The notes beneath the pieces are model-generated. The model ran no database searches. It was not told the origin of the DNA and saw nothing but the letters and a program-made list of their open reading frames with translations. The position numbers and the translations under genes were made by a program. Source: Flavobacteriales bacterium UBA4466 (GTDB taxonomy: Bacteria; Bacteroidota; Bacteroidia; Flavobacteriales_D; Crocinitomicaceae). Taken from it: DNA of 64,000 nt. Where the stretch lies: assembly GCA_905182335.1 (NCBI GenBank), contig CAJJBE010000001.1:248001-312000 (forward strand), read 5' to 3'. Shown piece after piece: positions 24,855 to 33,630 of this stretch (position 1 is its first letter; each line of letters opens with the position of its first letter).

Positions 24855-26979
24855 CTATTTCTAAGTCTATTTGACGTTTATGCGTTGAAACCTTAGATAT
24901 AATAACCTTTACACGGTCTCCAAAATTATACTCTTTACCTGTTTTTTTACCAATAATTGAAAATTTTTCAGCATTAAAACTAAAAACATCACCAGGGATT
25001 TCTATCATAGGAACTAGACCTTCACAAAAATTATTATCCATCTTAACAAATAGACCAAAAGCGGCAATACCAGAAACAGTACCCTCAAAAAAATCTCCTA
25101 TTTTATCAACAACAAATAAGGTTTGAAAGTATTTAATACTTTCTCTTTCAGCTGTAATAGCTTTACGCTCCATTCTAGATATTCGTTTACAAACATCAGT
25201 TAAATCACTAGTATAACTATTTTTTTTATCCATCAACTCTTCTTGAAGAATACGATGAACCATTAAATCAGCATACCTACGGATAGGAGAAGTGAAGTGA
25301 GTATAATTATCAAAAGCTAACCCGTAATGACCAATATTTATTGTTTCATAAGTTGCTTTTGCCATTGAGCGAATAGCCATTGTTTGAATTAACTCAAACT
25401 CATTTTTATATCGAATATCTTCTAATAAACTATTAATATTTTTTGAGATATTATTATGAATAGAAGTATCAACTTCATAACCGAACTTTTTTATAAAAAG
25501 GGAAAACAATTCAATTTTTGAAGAATCAGGCTTATTGTGGCAACGGTATATAAATGGAATTTTATATTGACCTTTTTTCTTTTTATAAATATAAGAAGCA
25601 ACTTTTTTGTTAGCTAAAAGCATAAACTCTTCAATAAGCTTATTAGCGTCTTTAGATGTTTTTATAAGCACATCAACAGGAAGGCCTTCATTGTTTAATT
25701 TGAAACGCATTTCGGAGCTTTCAATATTCATCGCCCCTTTTTTTAATCGTTTTTTTCGTAAAACTTTTGCTACCCTATCTAAAAATATAACTTCTTCTCT
25801 ATAAGGACCGTCTTTACCTTCAATAATTTCTTGAGCATCTTCATAAGCAAATCTATGATTAGAGTATATAACAGATTTTCCAAACCACTCGTTATAAACG
25901 ACCCCATTTTTATCTATTTCAAAAACAGCAGAAAAGGTAAGTTTTTCTTCATTTGGACGTAGGGAACAAACTAAATTAGAAAGTTGTTCAGGTAACATAG
26001 GAACAACACGGTCTACTAAATAAACAGAATTTGAGCGCTTTAAAGCTTCATCGTCTATTGCTGTTCCAGGCCTTACATAATGGCTCACATCTGCAATATG
26101 AACACCTATCTCTACATTACCGTTTTCTAACCGTTTAAAAGAAAGGGCATCATCAAAGTCTTTAGCGTCATTTGGATCAATAGTAAAGGTGGTTATATTT
26201 CTAAAGTCGCGACGTCTTGCAACCTCTTTTTTGTCTAACTGAAAAGTAAGTGACTCAGCCTCATCTAACACAGCCTCATTAAATTTATAGTCTAACCCTT
26301 GATTAACAAGAATACTTATCATCTCCACGTTATTCCCGCCAGAACTTCCTAATACTTCTATTATTTCTCCGTAAGGGTTATCTGCTGTTTTTGGCCAAGC
26401 AGTAATTTTAGCCAAGGCTTTATCTCCGTTTTTTGCGCCTTTTAGCTTCTCTTTTTTAATATATAAATGCGCTCCTATACGGGTGTTGTCAGGAATTAAA
26501 AAAGCAAAATTAGCATGCATCTGAATAACACCAACAAACTGTGTTCTTTCTCGTTCAATAACACCTAGTATAATACCTTCACTACGGGACCCCCCTTTTT
26601 TTATTATTTGAATATTTACACGGTCTCCCCCCAACCCTTGCTGCGTGTTTTTAGGATTAATATAAACATCATCCATCTCTTCGTTGTCCAAAACAACAAA
26701 ACCCGCACCTCGAGATGTTATTTGTAAAACACCACTATAAAAAACACCGTCGTCATTTAATAAATAAATGCTGTGCCCACTTTTTTTAATAAAAAAATCT
26801 TTTGAAAGTTCTTCTAAAACACCAAAAACCAACTCTCTAGTGGGGGTGTCCTTAGCGTCTACTAGGGAGCAAACCTCCTTGTGACTAATATGTAGGCCAG
26901 GGCTTTCTAAAAAAACCTTTCGGACACTATATAATAAGGTTTTTTTAAGGTTTTTTTTTTTTTTATTTTTTATTGTCAT
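24841..26979 (-). CDS. rnr: Ribonuclease R
   Basis: A 3'-5' exoribonuclease of the RNB family that degrades structured RNA. I start it at the ATG giving MTIKNKKKKN (26979, 712 aa): a longer frame to 27093 would run into the divergent ferritin gene and adds an unlike, Tyr/Phe-rich stretch. Order of domains: N-terminal helix-turn-helix, two cold-shock-like OB folds, the RNB catalytic core with TIDPNDAKDFDDALSF (about 264-279) and a C-terminal S1 domain (FFEGTVSGIAAFGLFVKMDN). The 3' end overlaps the LytTR gene by 14 bases. rnr next to rpiB in this part of the chromosome recurs in Bacteroidota, as I recall. Confidence 0.95.
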   Translation of the reverse strand: MTIKNKKKKNLKKTLLYSVRKVFLESPGLHISHKEVCSLVDAKDTPTRELVFGVLEELSKDFFIKKSGHSIYLLNDDGVFYSGVLQITSRGAGFVVLDNEEMDDVYINPKNTQQGLGGDRVNIQIIKKGGSRSEGIILGVIERERTQFVGVIQMHANFAFLIPDNTRIGAHLYIKKEKLKGAKNGDKALAKITAWPKTADNPYGEIIEVLGSSGGNNVEMISILVNQGLDYKFNEAVLDEAESLTFQLDKKEVARRRDFRNITTFTIDPNDAKDFDDALSFKRLENGNVEIGVHIADVSHYVRPGTAIDDEALKRSNSVYLVDRVVPMLPEQLSNLVCSLRPNEEKLTFSAVFEIDKNGVVYNEWFGKSVIYSNHRFAYEDAQEIIEGKDGPYREEVIFLDRVAKVLRKKRLKKGAMNIESSEMRFKLNNEGLPVDVLIKTSKDANKLIEEFMLLANKKVASYIYKKKKGQYKIPFIYRCHNKPDSSKIELFSLFIKKFGYEVDTSIHNNISKNINSLLEDIRYKNEFELIQTMAIRSMAKATYETINIGHYGLAFDNYTHFTSPIRRYADLMVHRILQEELMDKKNSYTSDLTDVCKRISRMERKAITAERESIKYFQTLFVVDKIGDFFEGTVSGIAAFGLFVKMDNNFCEGLVPMIEIPGDVFSFNAEKFSIIGKKTGKEYNFGDRVKVIISKVSTHKRQIDLEIVKPV

Positions 26980-27037
26980 TGACGCTAAGTTACGCTTATA
27001 TTTTATATAAAAAATGAAAGAATTGTACTGATAATGA

Positions 27038-27045
27038 TAACTTTG
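27038..27045 (+). promoter_or_regulatory. -7 box of the ferritin gene
   Basis: TAACTTTG, a perfect TAnnTTTG element, 12 bases before the ATG, so the leader is only a few bases long. A TTG lies 12 bases upstream of the box. Confidence 0.45.
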
Positions 27046-27057
27046 TAAAAAAAAGAC

Positions 27058-27582
27058 ATGAATAAAAGGGTAGAAAAAGTGCTTAATGATCAAATTGAGA
27101 AAGAGGCGTCATCATCACAGTTTTATTTAGCAATGGCCTCTTGGGCTGAGGGAGAAGGTTTAAGCGGTACCGCAAAGTTTTTATACACACACTCTGATGA
27201 AGAGAGGTTTCACATGTTGAAACTTGTGAAGTTTGTAAACGAAAGAGGAGGCGACGCCATTATCGCGGGTCTAAAAACCCCCCAAAAGGAATTTAAATCA
27301 CTAGAAAGCGTGTTTAGGTTATTGTTAAAACACGAGATTATGGTAACAGAAAGCATAAACAATCTTGTAGATGTTTGCTTACAGGAAAAAGACTATACAA
27401 CTCACAACTTTATTCAGTGGTATGTATCTGAACAACTAGAAGAAGAAGCGTTAGCGCGCACAATTTTAGATAAAATTATGCTTATAAACGGAGACAACGC
27501 GGGGCTTTATATGTTTGATAGGGACCTTGAAAATGCAACAATACAAACAAAGCCATCAAGCGGAGGATCTTTTGGGGAGTAG
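27058..27582 (+). CDS. ftnA: Bacterial ferritin (iron storage)
   Basis: A 174-residue four-helix non-haem ferritin that oxidises Fe(II) and stores it in a 24-mer shell. Ferroxidase ligands are all in place: E16, Y23, E49, H52 (HSDEERFH), E93, Q126 and E129 (SEQLEEE). It ends in a Gly/Ser-rich tail. Divergent from rnr with a 78-base spacer, and followed after 18 bases by the large sensor gene, so read-through is possible. Confidence 0.94.
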   Translation: MNKRVEKVLNDQIEKEASSSQFYLAMASWAEGEGLSGTAKFLYTHSDEERFHMLKLVKFVNERGGDAIIAGLKTPQKEFKSLESVFRLLLKHEIMVTESINNLVDVCLQEKDYTTHNFIQWYVSEQLEEEALARTILDKIMLINGDNAGLYMFDRDLENATIQTKPSSGGSFGE

Positions 27583-27600
27583 CTTCAGTGCGGGAAAAAA

Positions 27601-30600
27601 ATGAAGGTTTGTTTTTTATATATAATGGTTTTTCTTTTTTTAACGGAAAGCTATGCGCAAAAGGACTATAGGTTTAAAAACTACACAATCAACAACGGGC
27701 TTTCACAAAGCTCAGCAACAACAATTATACAGGACGACCTTAACGCTCTTTGGGTGGGAACTCAAGATGGGTTAAACCGTTATGACGGAAGGGTGTTTGA
27801 AATTTTCACCTCAGACGACACTGAAGGCTTAGAAAGCGAGTACATTTTGTGCTCTCACAAAGATAAAAAAGGAAACCTTTGGTTTGGCACAAGTAAAGGG
27901 CTTACCAAATACAACTTTTCCACAGAGAGGTTTAAAACATACACAACTAAAAGAGGAGCACCAATACGCATAGAGGATATCACCGAAGACGACACAGGCA
28001 GCCTTTGGGTTGCCACAACAGATTTTGGGGTTTTTAAGCTTGAGGGCAACTCAGGAACCCTTAAAAGCCCCCTTTTTTTTATGCCGTCAAAAAAAACAAC
28101 CAACATTGAGTTTGTTAAGAAGGGCTTGATCGTTATTTCAACAGAAGATAAAGGTGTTTTTTTGTGCGACACAAAGAACAACAAGGTCACCCTAATTGAG
28201 GTGAAACAAAAAAAAGGACTTCCGCTTGTCGTTAACAAGTTAATACCGGGCGGTAAAAACGTGATATTGCTAGCAACGAACAGTGGGGTTTTTGAGACAA
28301 ACTACCACACACAAAAAAGCAAGCTCCTTTTCGCGGGGCCAGACCAACAAAACGTTTCAGATGCCTACTTTGAAAAAGGGGTGGGCTGGCTTGTTTGTAC
28401 AAAAAACAACGGGCTATTTATTATTAACGAAAAAGGAGTGGCTCAGCATAGCACTGAAGACGTTTTTCAAAGAGCATCGCTGCTTTTTAATGAGCTAAAC
28501 TGTATTTACAAAGATGTTTCAGGAACTTTTTGGATTGGCTCTCAACGAGGGGTTTCAAGTTTTAACCCACTATCAAGGGGGATACTTGGTGTTGGGCCAA
28601 GCGGGGATTTACACAAAGGAATACCAACGGCAAGTGTTTGGAGTTTTGAAGAAACAGCAAGTTCAGTTTTTATAGGAACAGAAAACGCTGTTTCGCAATT
28701 AGCGAAAAAAAAAGGAACGTTTATTCAATATGAAAGAAAAAAACTGCTTCAAGACGGAAAAGGAGGAGAAAGGGCGGTATTGGCGCTAAAGGCAATTTCA
28801 GAGACGCACCTGCTTGTCGGTTGTGTTGACGGGCTGTTTGATTTAAAAATAAAAGGCTCCGGACACGAGTTCATAAAAATAGAAACAAAAGGGCTTAACC
28901 GCGCCTACTCTATTGTTCACTGGAAGGATGATTTTTATTGGGTTGCCACAAAAAAAGGCGCGTTTTTGTACGATGTAAAAAAACAGAAGGTAGAGGTGTT
29001 TGTTCATGACCCAAACAATAAAACAAAAACAATATCTAAAGGTGTTTGCAGGCTGGTTTATAAGGACCTTGATGGTAGTATTTGGTTTACAACAAGTGTC
29101 GGCGGGCTAAACCGCTTAGTAGAAACAGAAAAGGGACTTACTATTATTCCATACAAAGACAATAAAGCAATAAAAGAGGTTTCCACAGAATACATTACCT
29201 CAATTAATAATGTTAAAAAGAATATTTACTGGCTGGGGACTATGGGCTCAGGGTTGTTGCGTTGGGACTCAAGCTTAAAAAAAGTAGAACTTTTTAATAA
29301 ATCGAAAGGGCTTCCAAACAACGTTATTTATGGAGTTCTTTCCGATGGAGAAAGCGGGCTTTGGCTAAGCACAAACAAAGGTGTTTGTAATTTTAATCCA
29401 AAAACAAAAAAAACAAAAAACTATACGGAGGCAGACGGCTTAATGAGTAATGAGTTTAATCTTGGCGCTCACATGATAACAAGAGAAGGTGTCCTTTATT
29501 TTGGAGGAATATATGGATACAACCACTTTAAACCAGAGGAATTAGTTTCAAACAAGAAAGACATTAATGTTGTTTTTTCTAAACTAAAGATTGATGGCGA
29601 CTGGCTTAAACCAAACGATAAGGGCTCTCCGTTAACGAAACCTATTTTTTTAACAGGGGAGCTTAACCTGTCATATAAGCAAAGAAGTTTTACAATTGCC
29701 TTCCAGTCATCAGATTTAAGCGGCCCAAAGAAAATAAACTATAAATATCTTCTTGAGGGGTCTAATGAGGGCGAGATACTCTTGGGACCGTATAACGAAA
29801 TACACTTCAATGCTCTTTCGCCCGGCTCGTACATACTTAAGGTTTACGCAAGGCTTGCTGACGGAACGTGGAGCAGCCGTCCGGCAGTATTAAAAATAAC
29901 AATAGGGATGCCGTTTTGGGGAAGGTGGTGGTTTTTGTTGGCCTGCATCTCTTTTTTAGTTTTTTCTATTCGTTTGTTTGTTCGCCAACGAACAGAAGCG
30001 TCTCGCAGAGAGCAGGTTCGTTTAGAAATGAAGGTTAGCGACAGAACCAAAGAATTAAAAGCTCAAAGCAAGAAGATTGAGCGACAGAAAGAAAAAATTG
30101 AAGAGGAGAGAAACAATGTTGTCCTTCAACAAGGTCTACTTCAGCAAGAAAAAGACAAAACGGAGGAGCTTCTAAAAAATGTGCTTCCTACAGCCACAGC
30201 TGAAGAGTTGAAAAGAAATGGAAAAGCGAGAGCCCGAGCCTATAAAACGGTTTCGGTAATATTTACAGACTTTGTTGGGTTCACCAAGGTGTCAGATCAA
30301 ATGCCGGCAACCGAGCTTGTGAAAAAGCTAGATGTTTATTTTACCAAATTTGATGAGATTATAGTAAATAACAATCTAGAGAAGATAAAAACAATAGGGG
30401 ACGCCTACATGTGTGCAGGCGGCGTTCCCGAGAAAAACACCACAAACCCACTTGACGCATGTTTGGCTGCGCTTCAAATACAAGCATATATGTTTAAACG
30501 AAAAAAAAAGGCTATTACGAATGGGGGAGATCACTGGGCGCTACGCCTAGGCATTAATACAGGAGACGTAATTGCGGGTGTTATTGGCTCAGAACGCCTT

Positions 30601-31464
30601 GCTTTTGATGTGTGGGGAGCTACAGTCAACCATGCACAGAGAATGGAAATGCTAGGGGAAGCAGAAAAAGTAACGATTACCGGGTCTACCTTTTCGTTTA
30701 TTGAACCCTTTTTTGATTGTGTTTTTAAAGGAAAAGCTCAGACAAAAAGTAGGGGTTTTATCGATATGTATGTCGTCAATCAGATTAAACCTGAGCTTTC
30801 AGTGAAAGGAGAGGGTGTTTTTCCGAATGAAAAGTTTAACCAACTGGTTAAACTTTACCGCTATAACCCAATAAAATATTATAAAGCGGAGCGACACATA
30901 ATGAAAGAGCTAGAGGCGGGCCTTCCGACAGCACTACACTATCATAGTGTTGCCAAGACAAAAGATGTTGTCCTTTCTGTTGAGCGGCTTGCCTTAGCAG
31001 AAGGTGTTACAGACGAGGGGTTGTTTTTGTTAAAAACAGCTGCATTATATCATAATGCAGGCTTTTTGGGGGAATACTTTAAAAACAAAGAAACGGGCGC
31101 AAGGTTAGCTGATGAGTTTTTGCCTCGGAACGGGTATACCCCTCGGCATATAAAAATAATAAAAGAGCTTATTTTCGTAATCAAAAACCCCCACGGCCCC
31201 ACCACGAAGTTAGAAGAGGTTATTTGTGACGCGAACCTTAACTATTTAGGAAGAAACGAGTTTCATCTTATTTCTAATAAGCTTAGAAACGAGCTTAATG
31301 AGCAAGGGGAGGGGTGGTCAGAAAAAAAATGGGATGAGTTACAGGTGTTATTATTAAAAAATCACAGATATTTCACAAAAACCGCAAAGAAAAATCACAA
31401 CAAAAAAAAGGCGCAAAACCTGCAGGAAGTATTATGGAGGCTTCAAAGAGATGAGTATAAATAA
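27601..31464 (+). CDS. Multidomain sensor: two-component-type beta-propeller, Y_Y_Y domain, TM helix, class III adenylate cyclase and HD-like domain
   Basis: A 1287-residue protein. A signal peptide (ending ESYAQ) leads into Reg_prop propeller blades (GLSQSSATTIIQDD, LWVGTQDGLNRYDG, NLWFGTSKGL and more) to about residue 680. A Y_Y_Y-type domain (about 700-765) precedes one membrane helix (about 772-795). A coiled coil (795-870) connects to a cyclase domain (about 883-1060) with metal Asp D890 (FTDFVGFTK) and D934 (KTIGDAYM). The ATP-selecting Lys in IKTIGD and Asp in FDVWG, and N/R in TVNHAQRM, indicate an adenylate cyclase. The last 180 residues look like an HD domain: H1113/H1115, then H1151-N1152 (normally HD), then D1210 in DANLNYLGR. 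Extracellular signal in, cAMP out, is the likely logic. It may be co-transcribed with ferritin. Confidence 0.9.
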   Translation: MKVCFLYIMVFLFLTESYAQKDYRFKNYTINNGLSQSSATTIIQDDLNALWVGTQDGLNRYDGRVFEIFTSDDTEGLESEYILCSHKDKKGNLWFGTSKGLTKYNFSTERFKTYTTKRGAPIRIEDITEDDTGSLWVATTDFGVFKLEGNSGTLKSPLFFMPSKKTTNIEFVKKGLIVISTEDKGVFLCDTKNNKVTLIEVKQKKGLPLVVNKLIPGGKNVILLATNSGVFETNYHTQKSKLLFAGPDQQNVSDAYFEKGVGWLVCTKNNGLFIINEKGVAQHSTEDVFQRASLLFNELNCIYKDVSGTFWIGSQRGVSSFNPLSRGILGVGPSGDLHKGIPTASVWSFEETASSVFIGTENAVSQLAKKKGTFIQYERKKLLQDGKGGERAVLALKAISETHLLVGCVDGLFDLKIKGSGHEFIKIETKGLNRAYSIVHWKDDFYWVATKKGAFLYDVKKQKVEVFVHDPNNKTKTISKGVCRLVYKDLDGSIWFTTSVGGLNRLVETEKGLTIIPYKDNKAIKEVSTEYITSINNVKKNIYWLGTMGSGLLRWDSSLKKVELFNKSKGLPNNVIYGVLSDGESGLWLSTNKGVCNFNPKTKKTKNYTEADGLMSNEFNLGAHMITREGVLYFGGIYGYNHFKPEELVSNKKDINVVFSKLKIDGDWLKPNDKGSPLTKPIFLTGELNLSYKQRSFTIAFQSSDLSGPKKINYKYLLEGSNEGEILLGPYNEIHFNALSPGSYILKVYARLADGTWSSRPAVLKITIGMPFWGRWWFLLACISFLVFSIRLFVRQRTEASRREQVRLEMKVSDRTKELKAQSKKIERQKEKIEEERNNVVLQQGLLQQEKDKTEELLKNVLPTATAEELKRNGKARARAYKTVSVIFTDFVGFTKVSDQMPATELVKKLDVYFTKFDEIIVNNNLEKIKTIGDAYMCAGGVPEKNTTNPLDACLAALQIQAYMFKRKKKAITNGGDHWALRLGINTGDVIAGVIGSERLAFDVWGATVNHAQRMEMLGEAEKVTITGSTFSFIEPFFDCVFKGKAQTKSRGFIDMYVVNQIKPELSVKGEGVFPNEKFNQLVKLYRYNPIKYYKAERHIMKELEAGLPTALHYHSVAKTKDVVLSVERLALAEGVTDEGLFLLKTAALYHNAGFLGEYFKNKETGARLADEFLPRNGYTPRHIKIIKELIFVIKNPHGPTTKLEEVICDANLNYLGRNEFHLISNKLRNELNEQGEGWSEKKWDELQVLLLKNHRYFTKTAKKNHNKKKAQNLQEVLWRLQRDEYK

Positions 31465-31479
31465 CCTCTCCTTCTTTGT

Positions 31480-32301
31480 TTATCCATTAAAATCAACAGA
31501 CAGAGTGTTTACACCCTCAATAGGGTTCACTATAAGTGCGGGGATCTGCGCATCATTTGTGATGATATATTCTTCATGTGTCGCGGTTAAAACACCAAAC
31601 AAGTTGTTTTTGTTTAGGTTCATAATTGCAATTAAATCAGCATCAACATTGACCGCGTGCTTAACAACTTCTTTATCGAACCCGGCCCTAGGAAGAATCT
31701 TGGCTGTTACAACAACATCCCTTTCAGCAAAGTATTTTTCAGCAAACAAAATATTTCCTTTTACCCTGTGTTTTAAGAATTCATCAGACTCTTCAGGTGT
31801 AACAACGTGTACTTTAGACTTAAAGTAGCGCGCAATATTTGCAACGATAGCAAGTTTTTGTTTTGTTTCTTTGTTTAAGTCTAGCGGCACAACAATATCG
31901 CTATACCCCGTTTCTTTCGCCGTTTTTTCTTGAACCACAACAAAAGGAACTGAAGAGTGAGTAATTACTTTTAATGCATTCATTCCTGTGATTCGCTGCC
32001 ACCCATGTGTGCCGTGTGTGCCCATAAATATTAGTTCAGCATGATGCTCAGCGGCAAACTCTCCAATGTCTTTAAAAATGTTTCCTATCCGTACAAACGG
32101 AAGGATTTTCACAACAGTTTCGGTTTGTGATATTATATCTTGTAACATTACCTCTGCTTTGCGAATATCTTTGCTTTTACCTACGACATGAAGTAAAAAA
32201 ACAATAGCGTTCAAGTGAGCGGCGGCAGCAAGCGCGTGCCCTAAGGCAATATTAGAAACCAGAGTAAAGTCGTGTGGGACAATAAAGTTTTTAGTTTTCA
32301 T
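31480..32301 (-). CDS. Universal stress protein, tandem UspA domains
   Basis: About 273 residues; I start at the ATG giving MKTKNFIVPHDFT (32301), since the frame upstream (to 32331) adds an atypical start. The first UspA domain (about 1-135) carries the nucleotide-loop stretch FMGTHGTHGW; the second (about 145-273), beginning with YSDIVVPLDLN, is less conserved in its binding loop. Such tandem proteins bind ATP or lipid-like ligands and respond to stress; the specific role is unknown. Its 3' end is 15 bases from the convergent cyclase gene. Confidence 0.88.
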   Translation of the reverse strand: MKTKNFIVPHDFTLVSNIALGHALAAAAHLNAIVFLLHVVGKSKDIRKAEVMLQDIISQTETVVKILPFVRIGNIFKDIGEFAAEHHAELIFMGTHGTHGWQRITGMNALKVITHSSVPFVVVQEKTAKETGYSDIVVPLDLNKETKQKLAIVANIARYFKSKVHVVTPEESDEFLKHRVKGNILFAEKYFAERDVVVTAKILPRAGFDKEVVKHAVNVDADLIAIMNLNKNNLFGVLTATHEEYIITNDAQIPALIVNPIEGVNTLSVDFNG

Positions 32302-32330
32302 AATGAAGGGCCAATGTTTAGGGTAACACA

Positions 32331-32338
32331 CAAATATA
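32331..32338 (-). promoter_or_regulatory. Possible -7 box of the UspA gene
   Basis: Minus-strand TATATTTG, a perfect TAnnTTTG element 29 bases before the chosen ATG; it supports the downstream start codon. No TTG at the usual spacing. Confidence 0.4.
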
Positions 32339-32409
32339 ACAATAAAGAAAAGGCGAAAAAGGATAAGCCTGTTTTTTAAAACAGTTTGACAACCAAAAGG
32401 TTATAACAT

Positions 32410-32437
32410 AAAAAAGGGTCTGTTAAAAGCCTTTTTT
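32410..32437 (-). terminator. Possible terminator after the EamA transporter gene
   Basis: On the minus strand AAAAAAGG (32437-32430) pairs with CCTTTTTT (32417-32410) around a 12-base loop, overlapping the last codons of the EamA gene. The stem is mostly A-T, so the hairpin is weak. Confidence 0.4.
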
Positions 32438-33307
32438 TTGAAGGTGTTTTCTCACGGCGTTAACAACAACAACAAAAACAATAATTAACGACCCAACATA
32501 AAAGTCGAACCCAAGAAACTTGTTTTCTTTGAGGATAAAAACGGCTAGAAAAAGAGTGTAAACAGGCTCCAGGTTAATGCTTAAAGAAACGGTAAATGCA
32601 CCAAGCTTTTTCATGATTTCTATTATAGCGAGAAACGCAACCGAAGTGCATAAAACACCTAAAAAAAGCAGCCACCAAAAATCACTTGTTGTCATTTTTA
32701 AAATTGAATAATCGATGCGCCCCTGAAATAACAAGATTATTGAGATAAAAAGAGATGCCGAAAGCATTTCGTACAGTGATATTTGTGCGGGCGTGTTTTT
32801 TTCTGACAGCTTTGTGTTGAATACAGCAAACCCGGCAGCAAAGAGCGCAGAGCACAAGCCGTATGCTAGCGCTTCATACTCGCTATCTTTAAAATCCGTA
32901 GAAACAAAGTAGATACCATAAACGACAACCAAGCCTAAAATTACCTCAAACCAGGAAACACGACGCCTCATAATAATTGGCTCAATCCAAGAAACGTGAA
33001 GCGTAGTCGTTGACAAACACAAAATACCCAACGATGCCGTTGATAATTGTATAGACTTATAGAAAGTCAACCAGTGTAGCCCAACTAAAACCCCCACGAG
33101 ACCTATCTTTATCAATTCAGACCGGTCTTTGACGCGAAACGGTCTTTTGAGAACAAGCATGCCCACGCCTAGAGCGATAAAAGCAATAATTACACGATAC
33201 CACACAATAATAAATGCTTCTAGGTGTATTAGTTTTCCTAGTATTCCAGTGAAGCCCCACATCAATATAATGAGGTGTAAGAGGATTTTATAGTGGAACT
33301 TTCTCAA
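32423..33307 (-). CDS. EamA/DMT family transporter
   Basis: A 294-residue membrane protein with ten hydrophobic segments in two EamA repeats (first MWGFTGILGKLIHLEAFIIV; second beginning near YGLCSALFAAGFAVFNTKLS, with SINLEPVYTLFLAVFIL). This is the drug/metabolite exporter superfamily; the substrate is not readable. Its ATG overlaps the stop of the small upstream gene (ATGA), so the two are coupled. Confidence 0.9.
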   Translation of the reverse strand: MRKFHYKILLHLIILMWGFTGILGKLIHLEAFIIVWYRVIIAFIALGVGMLVLKRPFRVKDRSELIKIGLVGVLVGLHWLTFYKSIQLSTASLGILCLSTTTLHVSWIEPIIMRRRVSWFEVILGLVVVYGIYFVSTDFKDSEYEALAYGLCSALFAAGFAVFNTKLSEKNTPAQISLYEMLSASLFISIILLFQGRIDYSILKMTTSDFWWLLFLGVLCTSVAFLAIIEIMKKLGAFTVSLSINLEPVYTLFLAVFILKENKFLGFDFYVGSLIIVFVVVVNAVRKHLQKKGF

Positions 33308-33534
33308 CTGTGTTTTGTTGTTTTCTGATCAACCCCTGCCCGAGAGCCCCCTATATAAAAAGCCCTGCGATCACTGCCGATTACTCTAATTGGCTCCTCG
33401 CGATCTTTGTTTAGTATTGTTCTGTTTATCCCCCTATCAGCACCACTCCTAATTAGCTCTTTTATTTTTGGTTGAACAGCAAGTGACACAAAAGCATTAA
33501 GGACTATAGAAATTAAAACAGAAAGGGCTTTCAT
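33304..33534 (-). CDS. Small hypothetical exported or anchored protein (76 aa)
   Basis: An N-terminal hydrophobic stretch (KALSVLISIVLNAFVSLAVQ) is followed by a charged, soluble remainder (RTILNKDREEPIRVIGSDRR) of no known family. It is directly coupled to the EamA gene by a four-base overlap and has a near-consensus promoter upstream on the same strand. The hydrophobic start suggests secretion or a single anchor. It could be spurious, but the coupling makes it plausible. Confidence 0.5.
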   Translation of the reverse strand: MKALSVLISIVLNAFVSLAVQPKIKELIRSGADRGINRTILNKDREEPIRVIGSDRRAFYIGGSRAGVDQKTTKHS

Positions 33535-33556
33535 TTTTATTTAAAAAGTTGAGGTA

Positions 33557-33584
33557 TAAAGATAACGAATTCATTATGTAACAA
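33557..33584 (-). promoter_or_regulatory. Possible promoter of the small protein-EamA operon
   Basis: Minus strand TTG (33584-33582), 17 bases, then TATCTTTA (33564-33557), one mismatch from TAnnTTTG. It lies 23 bases before the ATG of the small gene. Confidence 0.45.
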
Positions 33585-33618
33585 ATGCTATAACGGAAAT
33601 TAAATCCAAAATTTCGTG

Positions 33619-33626
33619 TACTTTTG
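33619..33626 (+). promoter_or_regulatory. -7 box of the holB-ricT-gldH region, almost touching the start codon
   Basis: TACTTTTG, a perfect TAnnTTTG box, ends four bases before the holB ATG (33631). Transcription would begin at or next to the start codon. It also rules out the GTG at 33616 as the start. Confidence 0.5.
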
Positions 33627-33630
33627 CAGC

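Noticed and set aside
26980-27093. An extra 38 residues at the N-terminus of RNase R
   Set aside because: The extension would overlap the divergent ferritin gene start and its promoter, and its sequence (aromatic-rich) does not fit the family. The ATG at 26979 is preferred.
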